From Catenovulum sediminis (GTDB taxonomy: Bacteria; Pseudomonadota; Gammaproteobacteria; Enterobacterales; Alteromonadaceae): a stretch of DNA of 64,000 bases. Made by a program: the position numbers and the translations under genes. The notes under the pieces were generated by a model. The model did not search any database. It was not told the DNA's origin and was given only the letters and a program-made list of their open reading frames with translations. Location: assembly GCF_007289895.1 (NCBI RefSeq), contig NZ_CP041660.1, positions 2,356,001-2,420,000 on the forward strand, given 5' to 3'. Below are positions 46,454 through 56,144 of the stretch, in pieces; positions within the stretch are counted from its first letter, which is position 1, and each line of letters begins with the position of its first letter.

Positions 46454-47505
46454 TAGGTAAAATTCTTTTATTAGTTTTATTGTGCACGCTGGAGTTTACC
46501 AGATTTGCCAATGCAGACCCACAGAAGAGCGAGCGTTCGGGCTTAGTCATTTTGCAATATCATCATGTTGCAGACAATACTCCCGCGGTCACTAGCATTA
46601 AACCTGCTGAATTTCAGCAACACCTACAATTTCTGCAAGAAAACAATTTTGTCATCGTCAATTTGGCCGATGCACTTGAAAAAATTCGCCAGGGGCAACC
46701 CTTGCCAGCTAAAGCGGTTGCCTTAACTTTTGATGATGGATACCTAAATTTAGAAGATTATGCGTTACCTGAATTAGCAAAACGAAACTGGCCAGCTACT
46801 ATTTTCGTTAACCCTGGATTATTACAACAACATGAGCAGCATTATTTGAGCTGGTCACAACTCAAAGCTTGGCAAAAAAAGGGGATGACTATTGCTAACC
46901 ACGGCTGGCTGCATGATTATTGGGTGCGACCTGCTGGTATGGATTTAGCCGATTGGAAAAAACGCATTAAACAGTCCATTTTACAAACCGAAAAAGCGCT
47001 CAAATCTGAGCTTGACCACTCTAGTAAATTGGTTGCATATCCTTATGGTGAATACGATACTTGGTTGCAACAGTGGTTAACTCAACACAATTTTATCGCT
47101 TTCGGTCAGCAAAGTGGTGCAATTGCTCAATACTCAGATTTTAGTGCGTTACCGCGATTTCCGGCTTCTGGCGTGTATGCAGATTTAGCAACACTTAAGG
47201 TTAAATTGATGAGTGAAGCATTACCCATTGACTATACTCAGTTACCCAGTCCTCTGTTGGCCACTTCAAATAATCCACCAGAGATTCAATTGAAACTCAA
47301 TCTGCCAAAGGCTGTAGGTGGTTTAAACTGTTTTGTTAGCGGACAGCCGAGTGCTAAGGTGAGTAAAATCACCGAAAATAGCTTTAGAGTGGTTGCCAGT
47401 GAAAATTTACCACAAGGTCGTTCTCGTTATAATTGTACGTTGCAAAGTGAAAAAGCAGGGGTGTTTTATTGGTTATCTCAACTATGGCTAAATTACCCAA
47501 GCTGA
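46444..47505 (+). CDS. Exported polysaccharide deacetylase (NodB domain)
   Basis: A 353-residue protein with an N-terminal signal peptide (about 1-25). The NodB homology domain shows ILQYHHVAD, the catalytic-metal motif ALTFDDGYLN, then NHGWLHDYW and YPYGEYDTW. It probably removes N-acetyl groups from a cell-surface or biofilm polysaccharide, PgaB-like. The ATG at 46444 begins the signal peptide; the frame opens 54 bases earlier inside the divergent MATE gene. It is convergent with the transglutaminase-like gene. Confidence 0.85.
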   Translation: MRTLGKILLLVLLCTLEFTRFANADPQKSERSGLVILQYHHVADNTPAVTSIKPAEFQQHLQFLQENNFVIVNLADALEKIRQGQPLPAKAVALTFDDGYLNLEDYALPELAKRNWPATIFVNPGLLQQHEQHYLSWSQLKAWQKKGMTIANHGWLHDYWVRPAGMDLADWKKRIKQSILQTEKALKSELDHSSKLVAYPYGEYDTWLQQWLTQHNFIAFGQQSGAIAQYSDFSALPRFPASGVYADLATLKVKLMSEALPIDYTQLPSPLLATSNNPPEIQLKLNLPKAVGGLNCFVSGQPSAKVSKITENSFRVVASENLPQGRSRYNCTLQSEKAGVFYWLSQLWLNYPS

Positions 47506-47506
47506 T

Positions 47507-48456
47507 CTAAGGCATCATTTCTGCGGTAAAATTATTGCCATCAATTAACCGCTTACTCTCGTCTGCTATTTTTGACAAGGGTAAAAGAGCAGGGCCAGTT
47601 GGCTCTGCTAACACATAGTAATTTCCGTTAATTTCTACATATTCATCCGCCTTGGAATACGGTATTTGAAGGCCAACCAAAGCGTGGTTCGGCAGATAAA
47701 TAATGACAATGCCTAAATTGCTCACCAATGAGCGCATCACGGATGCGAATAATGTGCTTTTACTGTCACAGTCACCTTGATTTTCGATGAGTAACTTATT
47801 GGGGGACTAAAACCGCTGCCCAACGAAGTGGCTCTGCTTTCTAAATCATTATACGGTATAGACTGGATCCATGATAAAACGTAGTTAATGGAATCCCGCG
47901 TAATGTAACCTTCGATATCTTGCGGAACATTTTCAACAATTGGCTTCATCAAAGGAATAGATTCGACAGCAATCCGAATATGGTCTGGCTTAACCAGTGT
48001 ATTGCCGAAGGTATTGGTAAACAAGCTATAGGTGTTTTTAGCTAGAAAATCGGCTTGCGCATCGTTTTTTATTTGCAAGATTTTCTGCAGCAGTTCACTT
48101 TTTTTACTTTCACTATTTGCCTCAACTTCAATAATCATATTTTCAGGCTGTTTTTTTATTCTAATTCGGCTATGTTTGTCTATTAGTTTTGGAATGGCTT
48201 TTTGCAATTGCACGTAGACGTATCGTTGAGCCAAATGTGGTTGATATAGTTTAAATTTTCTAAACATCCCGTATACTTTTTTATTAGGCAGTAAAAATGA
48301 TAGGGATTGAGGGTTATCATGATGATCTAGCCATTGGTAGTGAAACTGTGTGTTAGATTGAACCCGCTGCATTTTAAACAGGGTTTGTTTGGCAAAGCTA
48401 CTATCGCTTAGTATGGACAAAATAACAATTAGAAAAGTGCAGTGTGTTAGATTCAA
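47507..48456 (-). pseudogene. Exported transglutaminase-like protein, frameshifted
   Basis: Two frames form one gene. The first (from 48456) encodes a signal peptide and a 220-residue region without recognised motifs. The second encodes MRSLVSNLGIVIIYLPNHALVG and the C-terminus. Adding one C on the minus strand to the run at 47801-47805 joins them as NKLLIENQGDCDSKSTLFASVM. That carries the transglutaminase-type catalytic Cys (G-D-C-D-S-K) followed by the His of NHALVG, and gives 316 residues. The start is TTG with AAGG seven bases upstream; an in-frame stop lies just before it. Confidence 0.78.
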
Positions 48457-48479
48457 ATATTAGCCTTTTTATTTTACTT

Positions 48480-48495
48480 AATGAGCAAGATCACA
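48480..48495 (+). promoter_or_regulatory. Weak CRP-like site before the TPR/barrel gene
   Basis: AATGA-N6-TCACA resembles the CRP consensus TGTGA-N6-TCACA, with a good right half and three of five matches on the left. It lies 80 bp upstream of a cluster that encodes an adenylate cyclase. The match is weak. Confidence 0.3.
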
Positions 48496-48575
48496 AATAC
48501 TTAAGTTTAACCTTTGCTTTTGCTTTTTCCAGTCGTATCTAGTTAGCTTAAGAAAGATAAAACCAGGACATATTC

Positions 48576-49937
48576 ATGCTTGCAGCAAAAAAAATCAATA
48601 TACCGTTATTTTGTGTTTTAGCAGCTTTGGTTACTGTGACGTCCGTTTGCGTAGCTCAGGAAAATACGGACAGTAGAAAGTATCTTGTCGAGCTGGTAAA
48701 AAAAGGCGCTTATCAAGAAGCTTTTGAACTAGCCGAAAGGATATTTGACGACTATGTGGGCGATCCCGATTTTGATTATTTGTATGGTTTGACTGCTCGG
48801 GCCAATGGTAAACATCAAGAAGCGATATTTGCATTTGAGCGTGTTGTTATCAATCGCAGTAAAAATATCAATGCCAGAATGGCGCTCGCAGTCGCCTATT
48901 ATGAAATAGGCAACTATGAAGCCGCTCGAGCAGAGTTTAATCATGTGTTGAGCTTAAACCCAGATACAGCGACAAGCCTTAAAGTTGATGAATACATAAA
49001 GCACTTAAATAACCTTAAGAATAATCTAGAACCCAATTGGTCTGGTTTACTCTCTGCCAGTGTTGGGTATGATTCAAACGTTAATTCTGGGTTAGGTGAT
49101 GAAATGTACGAAATTCCGATTCAAGGGATTTTGAGAGAGTTTCAATTTCCTGAAGCCGCTGATTCGATGCAGCGGCTTAATGCCCGGCTTAAATACGAAT
49201 ATCCATTGTCTAAACATAATGCGCTATACACACATCTGGCTGCCGGTAAGACTTTCTACAGTGACTTAAAAGATTTAGAAAAAGCCAATATGGATTTTAT
49301 GCTCGGTTATCAGCACAAAATAGGGGCTGCGCAAATTAAAACCAGTGGCTTTTATCAAAAGTTCTGGTTTGGAAGTGAAGTATATCAAAATCTTTATGCG
49401 GCACTCGCTTCCATAGATTTTGAAATTTCGAATACACAAAACTTCATTCTAAGTGCAAATTATTCCATAACAGATAACCAGCTGACAGACAACTTAGATT
49501 TGAACAGTAGCATGTTAAAAGCTCAGTACAGTTACTTATTGGATTTTGGAAAATTTTCAATACATGCCTCATATCGCGATGAAAATGTCGATCAATTAAA
49601 TGAAAGTTCACAGCATTACGAGCGTGATGTTACTGGTATCGGTTTAAGCTGGTTGCAACCCATTGCAGACTGGGGAATATTGAGTTTTGCTTGGCGCTAT
49701 CAACATGCTAAACATCAGTTTGATAACATGACAGTATTAGATACAGATGGCTTTTCGCCCTTGTTTAAAGAGAAACGAAGCGATCATAGTCAAGTCTACA
49801 ACATTGCCTTTGATTATCTACTCAGTGCTCGTTGGAGCTGGCAAACACAAGCACGCGTCAGTCGCAAGAACAGTAATCAATTTTTCTACAGTTTTAATCG
49901 TAACCTGATTTCTACTGGTGTCAGGTATACGTTTTAA
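48576..49937 (+). CDS. TPR protein with C-terminal outer-membrane barrel
   Basis: A 453-residue exported protein. A signal peptide (about 1-27) is followed by TPR-like helices (about 32-140), with ARMALAVAYYEIGNYEAARAEF and a typical Asn-Pro at the unit end. A beta-rich region (about 155-453) ends in Arg-Tyr-Thr-Phe, an outer-membrane barrel signature. The architecture resembles Slam/DUF560-type surface lipoprotein assembly modifiers, without proof of that function. It is the first gene of a five-gene same-strand cluster and is 12 bp before the FecR gene. Confidence 0.75.
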   Translation: MLAAKKINIPLFCVLAALVTVTSVCVAQENTDSRKYLVELVKKGAYQEAFELAERIFDDYVGDPDFDYLYGLTARANGKHQEAIFAFERVVINRSKNINARMALAVAYYEIGNYEAARAEFNHVLSLNPDTATSLKVDEYIKHLNNLKNNLEPNWSGLLSASVGYDSNVNSGLGDEMYEIPIQGILREFQFPEAADSMQRLNARLKYEYPLSKHNALYTHLAAGKTFYSDLKDLEKANMDFMLGYQHKIGAAQIKTSGFYQKFWFGSEVYQNLYAALASIDFEISNTQNFILSANYSITDNQLTDNLDLNSSMLKAQYSYLLDFGKFSIHASYRDENVDQLNESSQHYERDVTGIGLSWLQPIADWGILSFAWRYQHAKHQFDNMTVLDTDGFSPLFKEKRSDHSQVYNIAFDYLLSARWSWQTQARVSRKNSNQFFYSFNRNLISTGVRYTF

Positions 49938-49949
49938 AAGGGCATTATT

Positions 49950-51242
49950 ATGAATATGATTCGAATTGCTAAACTTGGAATTATCGCGGTGAGTGTCATG
50001 TTTTCCTGCGTGAATGTGGCGCAAGAGCTTGCTGGTCGGACTCTGGTTGCAAGCGGTCAGGTAGATGCGTCTTCTCAAGGGCAAGTGCGAAAACTCAATC
50101 GAAGAGCCCCAGTATACCAGGTTGATACTGTTATAACGGGCGAAAACAGCAAGGCGCAATTTAAAATGTCTGATGGCGGCCTACTGGCGGTACAGGCAAA
50201 TACAGAACTCATCATTTCATCTTACCAATATGATCCGGTGACAGATACTGGCTCTGCTGTTATGAATTTAATTTCTGGCGGTATCAGAACGATCAGCGGA
50301 AAAATAAAAGATCAGAATGGCCAGTATCAGTTAAATACCCCTGTCGGTAGTATTGGTATTCGGGGTACACATTATGAAGTTGAATTGCTAGACGGTAATT
50401 TATTTATAGCGGTTTGGGACGGCGCGATTGATTTAACAGTTGAGACTGACGGTAGTGATGAGTTGCTATCTTTTGGCGCTGGTGCTGCTTACAACTATGC
50501 AATGATTCAACCTGGCGGCAAGGTTGTTGGCTTGTTAGCCCCGCCTGCTGTTTTTCAAGAGGGACACACGACGGGGCCGGGGGAAACAGAAGAGAAAGAT
50601 TCACAACAGGAGGATTCATCAGAATCTGGAGCATCAGAAGTCAAATCACAACAAGCTGATAATACTCTGGCTTCCCCGATCAAGGAAAGTTCAGGTATTA
50701 GCGATGCCCCAACGGTCGTGCAAATTGATGAAAATACTCAGATCAGTATATCTGAATCACAAGAGAAAAGTGTTTTAGTTGAAGTAGAGCTAGTGCCTGA
50801 AATTGATATGACCAACCCAACAGAACAGGCGAACGAACAAGATATTGAACAAGATATCGTGAATGTCAATCCGATAGCGGATAGAGTTGGAATCGCTCAA
50901 TTTGAGCTGACAGAACATGCATTCCAAGGTATTGGAGAGGTTACCAGCGCAACCATGGGGTTACAAGTAAACTTTGATCAGCAAACGGTTGAAGAGGGTT
51001 TTTTGTCTTTTGCTGATCAAGGCGGTGAATGGTATGCACGATTTAATGGTGCAATTCGTCAGGCTGAATTGGAGCTAGGTGTTAACTTTGCGTCACATGG
51101 AGATGAATTAGCAGAAGGCCAGATAACAGGTGCTTTCTCTGCATCGGATGTGATTAAAGGCGAAATTTCATTGCAGGAAGTCGAAAATCCACAAGTAAGC
51201 GCAGGTGGTGAGTTTGAACTCAGAGACACAAATGAATTGTAA
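49950..51242 (+). CDS. FecR-domain exported protein
   Basis: A 430-residue protein with a signal peptide (about 1-25) and a FecR domain (about 45-145) including LNTPVGSIGIRGTHYEVEL. This domain in ferric-citrate signalling relays outer-membrane signals across the periplasm, but no sigma factor lies here. Residues about 205-300 are acidic, low-complexity and rich in Glu/Gln/Ser. The C-terminal region (about 305-430) forms beta-rich segments reminiscent of transferrin-binding or surface-lipoprotein barrels. AAGGG precedes the ATG. It links the TPR/barrel gene with the cyclase genes. Confidence 0.8.
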   Translation: MNMIRIAKLGIIAVSVMFSCVNVAQELAGRTLVASGQVDASSQGQVRKLNRRAPVYQVDTVITGENSKAQFKMSDGGLLAVQANTELIISSYQYDPVTDTGSAVMNLISGGIRTISGKIKDQNGQYQLNTPVGSIGIRGTHYEVELLDGNLFIAVWDGAIDLTVETDGSDELLSFGAGAAYNYAMIQPGGKVVGLLAPPAVFQEGHTTGPGETEEKDSQQEDSSESGASEVKSQQADNTLASPIKESSGISDAPTVVQIDENTQISISESQEKSVLVEVELVPEIDMTNPTEQANEQDIEQDIVNVNPIADRVGIAQFELTEHAFQGIGEVTSATMGLQVNFDQQTVEEGFLSFADQGGEWYARFNGAIRQAELELGVNFASHGDELAEGQITGAFSASDVIKGEISLQEVENPQVSAGGEFELRDTNEL

Positions 51243-51310
51243 TGATTATTTAACGTTTCGCGGCAAGCTGCACTAGACTATAGTCAGCAGAAAAATAAAG
51301 GTGTGAATAG

Positions 51311-52165
51311 ATGTGGATTAAATTTTATGGTGTCAGAGGATCAATGCCCGCCGCGGGAAAGGAGTTTGCTAAGTATGGAGGTAATACTGCCTGTGTACAC
51401 GTTGAATTGAAAGACGGCACAGATATAATCTTGGATGCGGGAACAGGGATAGTAAAACTGGGCGATGAGCTTTTAGCTAAAGGAACACCTATCCATTTAT
51501 TGTTGACACACAATCATTGGGATCATATTCAAGGATTTCCGTTTTTCACACCCGCGCATCAGACAAATCGGGACTTGTTAATTACACCGGGTACCACGTT
51601 ACCTAGAGAAGATGATGCCATTTTGCGACAAATGTCAGGCACATGGTTTCCGATTGATGCCGACGATTTAAACGCAAATGTTGAACTGAAATTATATGAG
51701 CAGCAGACATCGTGGCAATTAGGTAGTGCAACAATTTCGCGTAAAGGATTAAATCATCCCGGCGGTGGTAGTGCTTATGTTATTGAAGAAGACGGTTTTA
51801 AATTAGCCTATGTGACAGATAATGAGTTATTCCCGCCATACAAGGTGACAACCAGTTTTGAAGAGTGGATTCAGTTTATTCAAGATGCTGATTTACTGAT
51901 TCATGATGCACAATATATTGATAAAGATATGCCTTACAAACACGGATGGGGGCATAGTTTAGTGGACCAAGCGGTTGAATTAGCGGTTAAAGCTAATGTT
52001 AAAAAATGCGCTTTGTATAGTCATGATTATACCCGCACCGATGAAGATATTGATCGACAGGTTGAACATATACACGGGATTTTGCAACGTAAGAGCGCTA
52101 AAACAGAGATTTTCGCTTCGTTTGAAGGTCAGTTAATACACTTGAGTGGTGATGACGTTAATTGA
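51311..52165 (+). CDS. Metallo-beta-lactamase-fold phosphodiesterase-like protein
   Basis: A 284-residue cytoplasmic hydrolase of the MBL fold. The metal motif H67-x-H69-x-D71-H72 is complete (THNHWDHIQG). Later blocks LNHPGGGSAYVIEE, YVTDNE and DLLIHDAQY supply further metal ligands. The start VRGSMPAAGKEFAKYGGNT is typical of cyclic-nucleotide phosphodiesterase-like and RNase Z-type MBL proteins. Its stop overlaps the start of the CHASE2 cyclase gene (TGATG), so the two are coupled. A cAMP-degrading role would fit the context but is inference. Confidence 0.8.
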   Translation: MWIKFYGVRGSMPAAGKEFAKYGGNTACVHVELKDGTDIILDAGTGIVKLGDELLAKGTPIHLLLTHNHWDHIQGFPFFTPAHQTNRDLLITPGTTLPREDDAILRQMSGTWFPIDADDLNANVELKLYEQQTSWQLGSATISRKGLNHPGGGSAYVIEEDGFKLAYVTDNELFPPYKVTTSFEEWIQFIQDADLLIHDAQYIDKDMPYKHGWGHSLVDQAVELAVKANVKKCALYSHDYTRTDEDIDRQVEHIHGILQRKSAKTEIFASFEGQLIHLSGDDVN

Positions 52166-54399
52166 TGTTTAAAATTTCACCAAGAAAACTGGCAGTATTA
52201 CTTGGTTTATTATTTACCAGCCTGTTTATTTCTATCCAAATGTCTCAACCTGCATCAGATCTGCGTCAAGAGCTCAATAAGCTAGATGGTTTATTGTATG
52301 ACGCTCGCTTTCATTATTTATTAGCGTATCGGCAAAAGCATCAGGAAACGAATATCGTCATAATTGATATTGATGAAAAAAGTATGCGAAGCGAAGGCCG
52401 CTTTCCCTGGAGTCGCCGTAAAACCGCAGAGCTAGTGGATAAATTATTCGCCGCAGGCGTTGCAGTAATCGCATTCGACGTCATGTTCTCGGAGCCAGAA
52501 GAAAACCCGATTGAAACAATTCTGCAAAACAATGCTGAGAATGACATTCTCGGCCAACTCCTTGCGCCGATAAAACAAAATTTTGATGCAGATAAAACCC
52601 TAGCACAAAGTATCAGTCAAGGAGACGTCATACTGGGGGTGTTATTTGAAGATCAAATGATAGCAATGTCTGGTCAATTGCCAGGCAGCCATGTGACCAC
52701 TGTTGAAGAGGTGCCGATTGAAAGTGTAACTGCCATTGCTAAACCTGCTTTTATCGGTGTGACGGATACTTTATATCAAGCAACCCTCGAGAGCGGCTTT
52801 ATTATCAGCCAAGGATTTATGAATTCAACACCGGATGATGATGGCTCCATTCGTCGAGCGGCTTTGGTGATGCGACACAAGAACCAACTATATGCTTCAT
52901 TGGCATTAGAAGCTGTCCGCGCTTACTTGTTTGAAGAGCAGATAACAGTGGTGACTGAACCACATGGTAAACAGAACAACATAACCGCTATCATGCTTAA
53001 TAAACAGCGTATTGCGACAGATTTAAACGGACGGGTGTTGGTGCCCTATCGAGGCGGGAAAGGCAGCTTTCCGTATATCTCGGCGACCGATGTACTAAAA
53101 CAAAAAGTCGATCCGCAACAATTAGCGGGGGCAATAGCATTTGTTGGTACATCTGCAGTGGGCTTGGCTGATTTGCGGGAAACGCCGGTCGGGCTGCAAT
53201 ACCCAGGTGTGGAAGTGCATGCAAATGTAGCCGAGGCCCTATTGCACCCAGATATTTTAAAATACCGTCCAGATACAGCAGATGATTTGGTGGCACTCTA
53301 TTTATTGATTATTGGTGTTTTACTCAGCATTTTTATGCCAAGATTAGGTTCGGTGCAAATGGCATTGGGTGGAACATTAATTTTAGCCGTAACTATCGTG
53401 TTAAATATGAGTTTATGGCATTATTGGGATGCAGTTTTACCTTTAGTGACGCCAATTGGCTTAATACTGGTATTAACCATACTCAATGTAGCAATTGGGT
53501 ACATGGCCGAAAGTAATCAGAAAAAGGTGATTAAAAGCTTTTTTGACCAATATGTGCCACCTGCCCATATTGATAAGATGCTGAATGATCCCAGTTCGGT
53601 GTCATTTGACGGTGAAAGGAAGGTCATGTCGGTGTTGTTTTCTGATATTCGCAGTTTTACATCAATTTCTGAACGGCTGTCGGCAAGTGAATTAAAACAA
53701 TTATTGAATCGTTACTTTTCTCCGATCACAAAATGTATTTTAGATCACAAAGGCACGATTGATAAATATGTTGGCGACATGGTTATGGCGTTTTGGGGAG
53801 CACCACTGGATGATGAAAGACACGCACATAACGCAATTTCTGCTTCGTTTGAAATGTTACATATTACCGCAGCTCTTAATCAAGAGTTTCAAAAAGAAGA
53901 CTGGCCCGAAATAAAAATTGGTATTGGAATTAACACGGGTGAAATGAATGTCGGTGATATGGGATCAGAGTTCCGTCGAGCCTATACCGTATTGGGTGAT
54001 GCCGTCAACTTAGGGAGCAGGCTTGAAGGATTGACCAAGTATTACGGCGTGGCTTTATTGGTCAGTGAAAGCACTAAAATGCAAGCTGACAAATTTGCCT
54101 ACCGCACGATAGATAGGGTCAAAGTGAAAGGTAAAAACCAAGCCGTAGCTATTTTTGAGCCTATCTGCCTATTGAGTGAATTATCGACAGAACAACAACA
54201 AGAGCTTGATTTGCACGAAGCAGCCTATCGAAAGTATTTGAAGCAAGATTGGGCAGAAGCGGAAACCCAGTTTAAAAAGTTGCAAATAGAATATCCACAA
54301 AGGCTGCTTTATGCCGAATATTTATCTAGAATTAAAGAACTAAAACACGCATCGTACATCGAGGGTTGGGATGGAAGCTATACTCATACGAGCAAGTAG
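52165..54399 (+). CDS. CHASE2-domain class III adenylate cyclase
   Basis: A 744-residue membrane enzyme. An N-terminal helix (about 10-27) is followed by an extracytoplasmic CHASE2 sensor (about 35-350). Three membrane helices (about 370-440) and a cyclase domain (about 480-665) follow. Metal ligands are D494 (FSDIRSFT) and D538 (KYVGDMVMAFWG). The substrate-specifying pair K534 and T608 indicates an adenylate, class IIIb-type, cyclase. A short helical tail follows. ATG at 52165 overlaps the stop of the MBL gene. It probably senses the envelope signal relayed by the neighbouring FecR and barrel proteins. Confidence 0.9.
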   Translation: MFKISPRKLAVLLGLLFTSLFISIQMSQPASDLRQELNKLDGLLYDARFHYLLAYRQKHQETNIVIIDIDEKSMRSEGRFPWSRRKTAELVDKLFAAGVAVIAFDVMFSEPEENPIETILQNNAENDILGQLLAPIKQNFDADKTLAQSISQGDVILGVLFEDQMIAMSGQLPGSHVTTVEEVPIESVTAIAKPAFIGVTDTLYQATLESGFIISQGFMNSTPDDDGSIRRAALVMRHKNQLYASLALEAVRAYLFEEQITVVTEPHGKQNNITAIMLNKQRIATDLNGRVLVPYRGGKGSFPYISATDVLKQKVDPQQLAGAIAFVGTSAVGLADLRETPVGLQYPGVEVHANVAEALLHPDILKYRPDTADDLVALYLLIIGVLLSIFMPRLGSVQMALGGTLILAVTIVLNMSLWHYWDAVLPLVTPIGLILVLTILNVAIGYMAESNQKKVIKSFFDQYVPPAHIDKMLNDPSSVSFDGERKVMSVLFSDIRSFTSISERLSASELKQLLNRYFSPITKCILDHKGTIDKYVGDMVMAFWGAPLDDERHAHNAISASFEMLHITAALNQEFQKEDWPEIKIGIGINTGEMNVGDMGSEFRRAYTVLGDAVNLGSRLEGLTKYYGVALLVSESTKMQADKFAYRTIDRVKVKGKNQAVAIFEPICLLSELSTEQQQELDLHEAAYRKYLKQDWAEAETQFKKLQIEYPQRLLYAEYLSRIKELKHASYIEGWDGSYTHTSK

Positions 54400-54442
54400 A
54401 CCGTTTGACGCGGAATATAAAGATACAAGTGAGTAATATGTC

Positions 54443-56110
54443 ATGAGCGGAGCAATCCAGGACGTAATCCAAAAAGATCTGCATGAACAAGTTGAACACC
54501 TGATTAACGTCGGGGTAGCTTTGTCATCTGAGAAAGATACGACCAAGTTACTTGAGCAAATCTTGCTTGCTGCGCAGGATTTGACGCATGCTGACGGTGG
54601 GACGATTTATTCTGTCACAGAAAACAATGAACTTAAGTTTGAAACACTTGTTAACCATACCCTAGATATGTACATGGGAGGGTCGAGTGGTAAAACAATA
54701 CCCTTTCCTGTCATTCCACTGACCGTTGAAAATAAACCTAATCTGAATGCTTTAGTCGCTTTTGCTGCCAATAAAGATATTGTCGTTAATATTCCGGACG
54801 CATATCAGCCATTTGATGGTTTTGATATGACAGCAGCCCGAGAAATGGACAAAAAAATTGGCTATCGAACACAGTCTGTTTTAACCATTCCAATGAAAAA
54901 CCACGAAGGGCGGTTAAATGGTGTTTTGCAACTGATCAACGCCCAGCGAAAAAATCCCGATGGTAGTCTTTCGGTTATTCCTTTTTCGCCAGAAATTCAG
55001 CGATTAGTGGTTTCATTAGCCTCACAAGCAGCCGTTGCACTGACAAACCGTCAATTGATTGATGATATGCAGACGCTCTTTCAATCATTTACAAAATTAA
55101 TCGCAAAAGCAATTGATGAAAAATCACCCTACACAGGTGGTCATTGCCGGCGCGTACCTGAAATTACCATGCTATTGGCGAAAGCGGTTAACGAAAATAC
55201 AAAAGGACCGTTGGCAGAGTTTGCGTTGTCAGAAGCGGACATGTATGAGTTAAATATCGCAGCTTGGTTGCACGATTGCGGTAAAGTTGGCACGCCTGAA
55301 TATGTGATGGACAAAGCGACCAAACTTGAAACAATAGCCGATCGGATTCATTTAGTTGAAGCGCGCTTTGAAATTTATCGAAGAGATCTGCAGCTTGAAT
55401 ACCAGGATAAACAGATAGAAGCAGCGAAAGCCGGTGCAATGGATCGGGTGAATGTGTTGCAAAGTGAATTGAACCAAAAAATTGAAAAACTAGAATCTGA
55501 TTTCGCGTTTCTTAAAAAAGCCAATATTGGTGGTGAGTTTATGACACCGGAAGATCAGGCCAGAGTTGAAGAAATTGCGAAGCGTGCGGAATTAAACATT
55601 AATGGTCGAATTCAGCCGTTATTAACAGACGACGAAGTATCAAATTTAAAAATTGCGCGCGGTACATTAAATGATGAAGAAAGACGTATCATTAATAAAC
55701 ATATTGAAATTACTATAGAAATGTTAGAAGCCCTGCCGTTTCCAAGACATTTAAAAAATGTACCAGAATATGCTGGGGGGCATCACGAAAAAATGGATGG
55801 CACAGGCTATCCTCGAAAACTGACACGAGAACAGATGTCTGTACCTGCACGTATGATGGCAATCGCGGATATATTTGAAGCACTGACGGCAACAGATCGG
55901 CCTTATAAACCCGCTAAAACCTTAAGTCAATGCTTGAAAATATTAGGTTTTATGAAAAAAGATAATCATATTGACCCTGACTTATTTGATATTTTTGTGG
56001 ATTACAAAGTGTACGAGCTATTTGCTCAGCAGTTTTTAAGCCCCGAGCAAATAGATGAAATTGATGTGAACAACATACCGGGATACCTGCCACCGGAAAA
56101 GCGTTTTTGA
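54443..56110 (+). CDS. GAF/HD-GYP c-di-GMP phosphodiesterase with long insert
   Basis: A 555-residue cytoplasmic protein. A GAF domain (about 20-200) is followed by an HD-GYP domain. The HD pair is H277-D278 in HDCGKVG, and the second half is H447-H448-E-x2-D-G-x-G-Y-P. Between them lie about 165 residues instead of the usual 60 or so; residues about 295-400 form a charged coiled-coil insert. All key residues are present, so c-di-GMP hydrolysis is likely. It ends the five-gene cluster, 43 bp after the cyclase gene, joining cAMP and c-di-GMP signalling. Confidence 0.88.
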   Translation: MSGAIQDVIQKDLHEQVEHLINVGVALSSEKDTTKLLEQILLAAQDLTHADGGTIYSVTENNELKFETLVNHTLDMYMGGSSGKTIPFPVIPLTVENKPNLNALVAFAANKDIVVNIPDAYQPFDGFDMTAAREMDKKIGYRTQSVLTIPMKNHEGRLNGVLQLINAQRKNPDGSLSVIPFSPEIQRLVVSLASQAAVALTNRQLIDDMQTLFQSFTKLIAKAIDEKSPYTGGHCRRVPEITMLLAKAVNENTKGPLAEFALSEADMYELNIAAWLHDCGKVGTPEYVMDKATKLETIADRIHLVEARFEIYRRDLQLEYQDKQIEAAKAGAMDRVNVLQSELNQKIEKLESDFAFLKKANIGGEFMTPEDQARVEEIAKRAELNINGRIQPLLTDDEVSNLKIARGTLNDEERRIINKHIEITIEMLEALPFPRHLKNVPEYAGGHHEKMDGTGYPRKLTREQMSVPARMMAIADIFEALTATDRPYKPAKTLSQCLKILGFMKKDNHIDPDLFDIFVDYKVYELFAQQFLSPEQIDEIDVNNIPGYLPPEKRF

Positions 56111-56144
56111 GCCAGTAGTTTTGTAGCCAGTAACAGCTTTGTGT

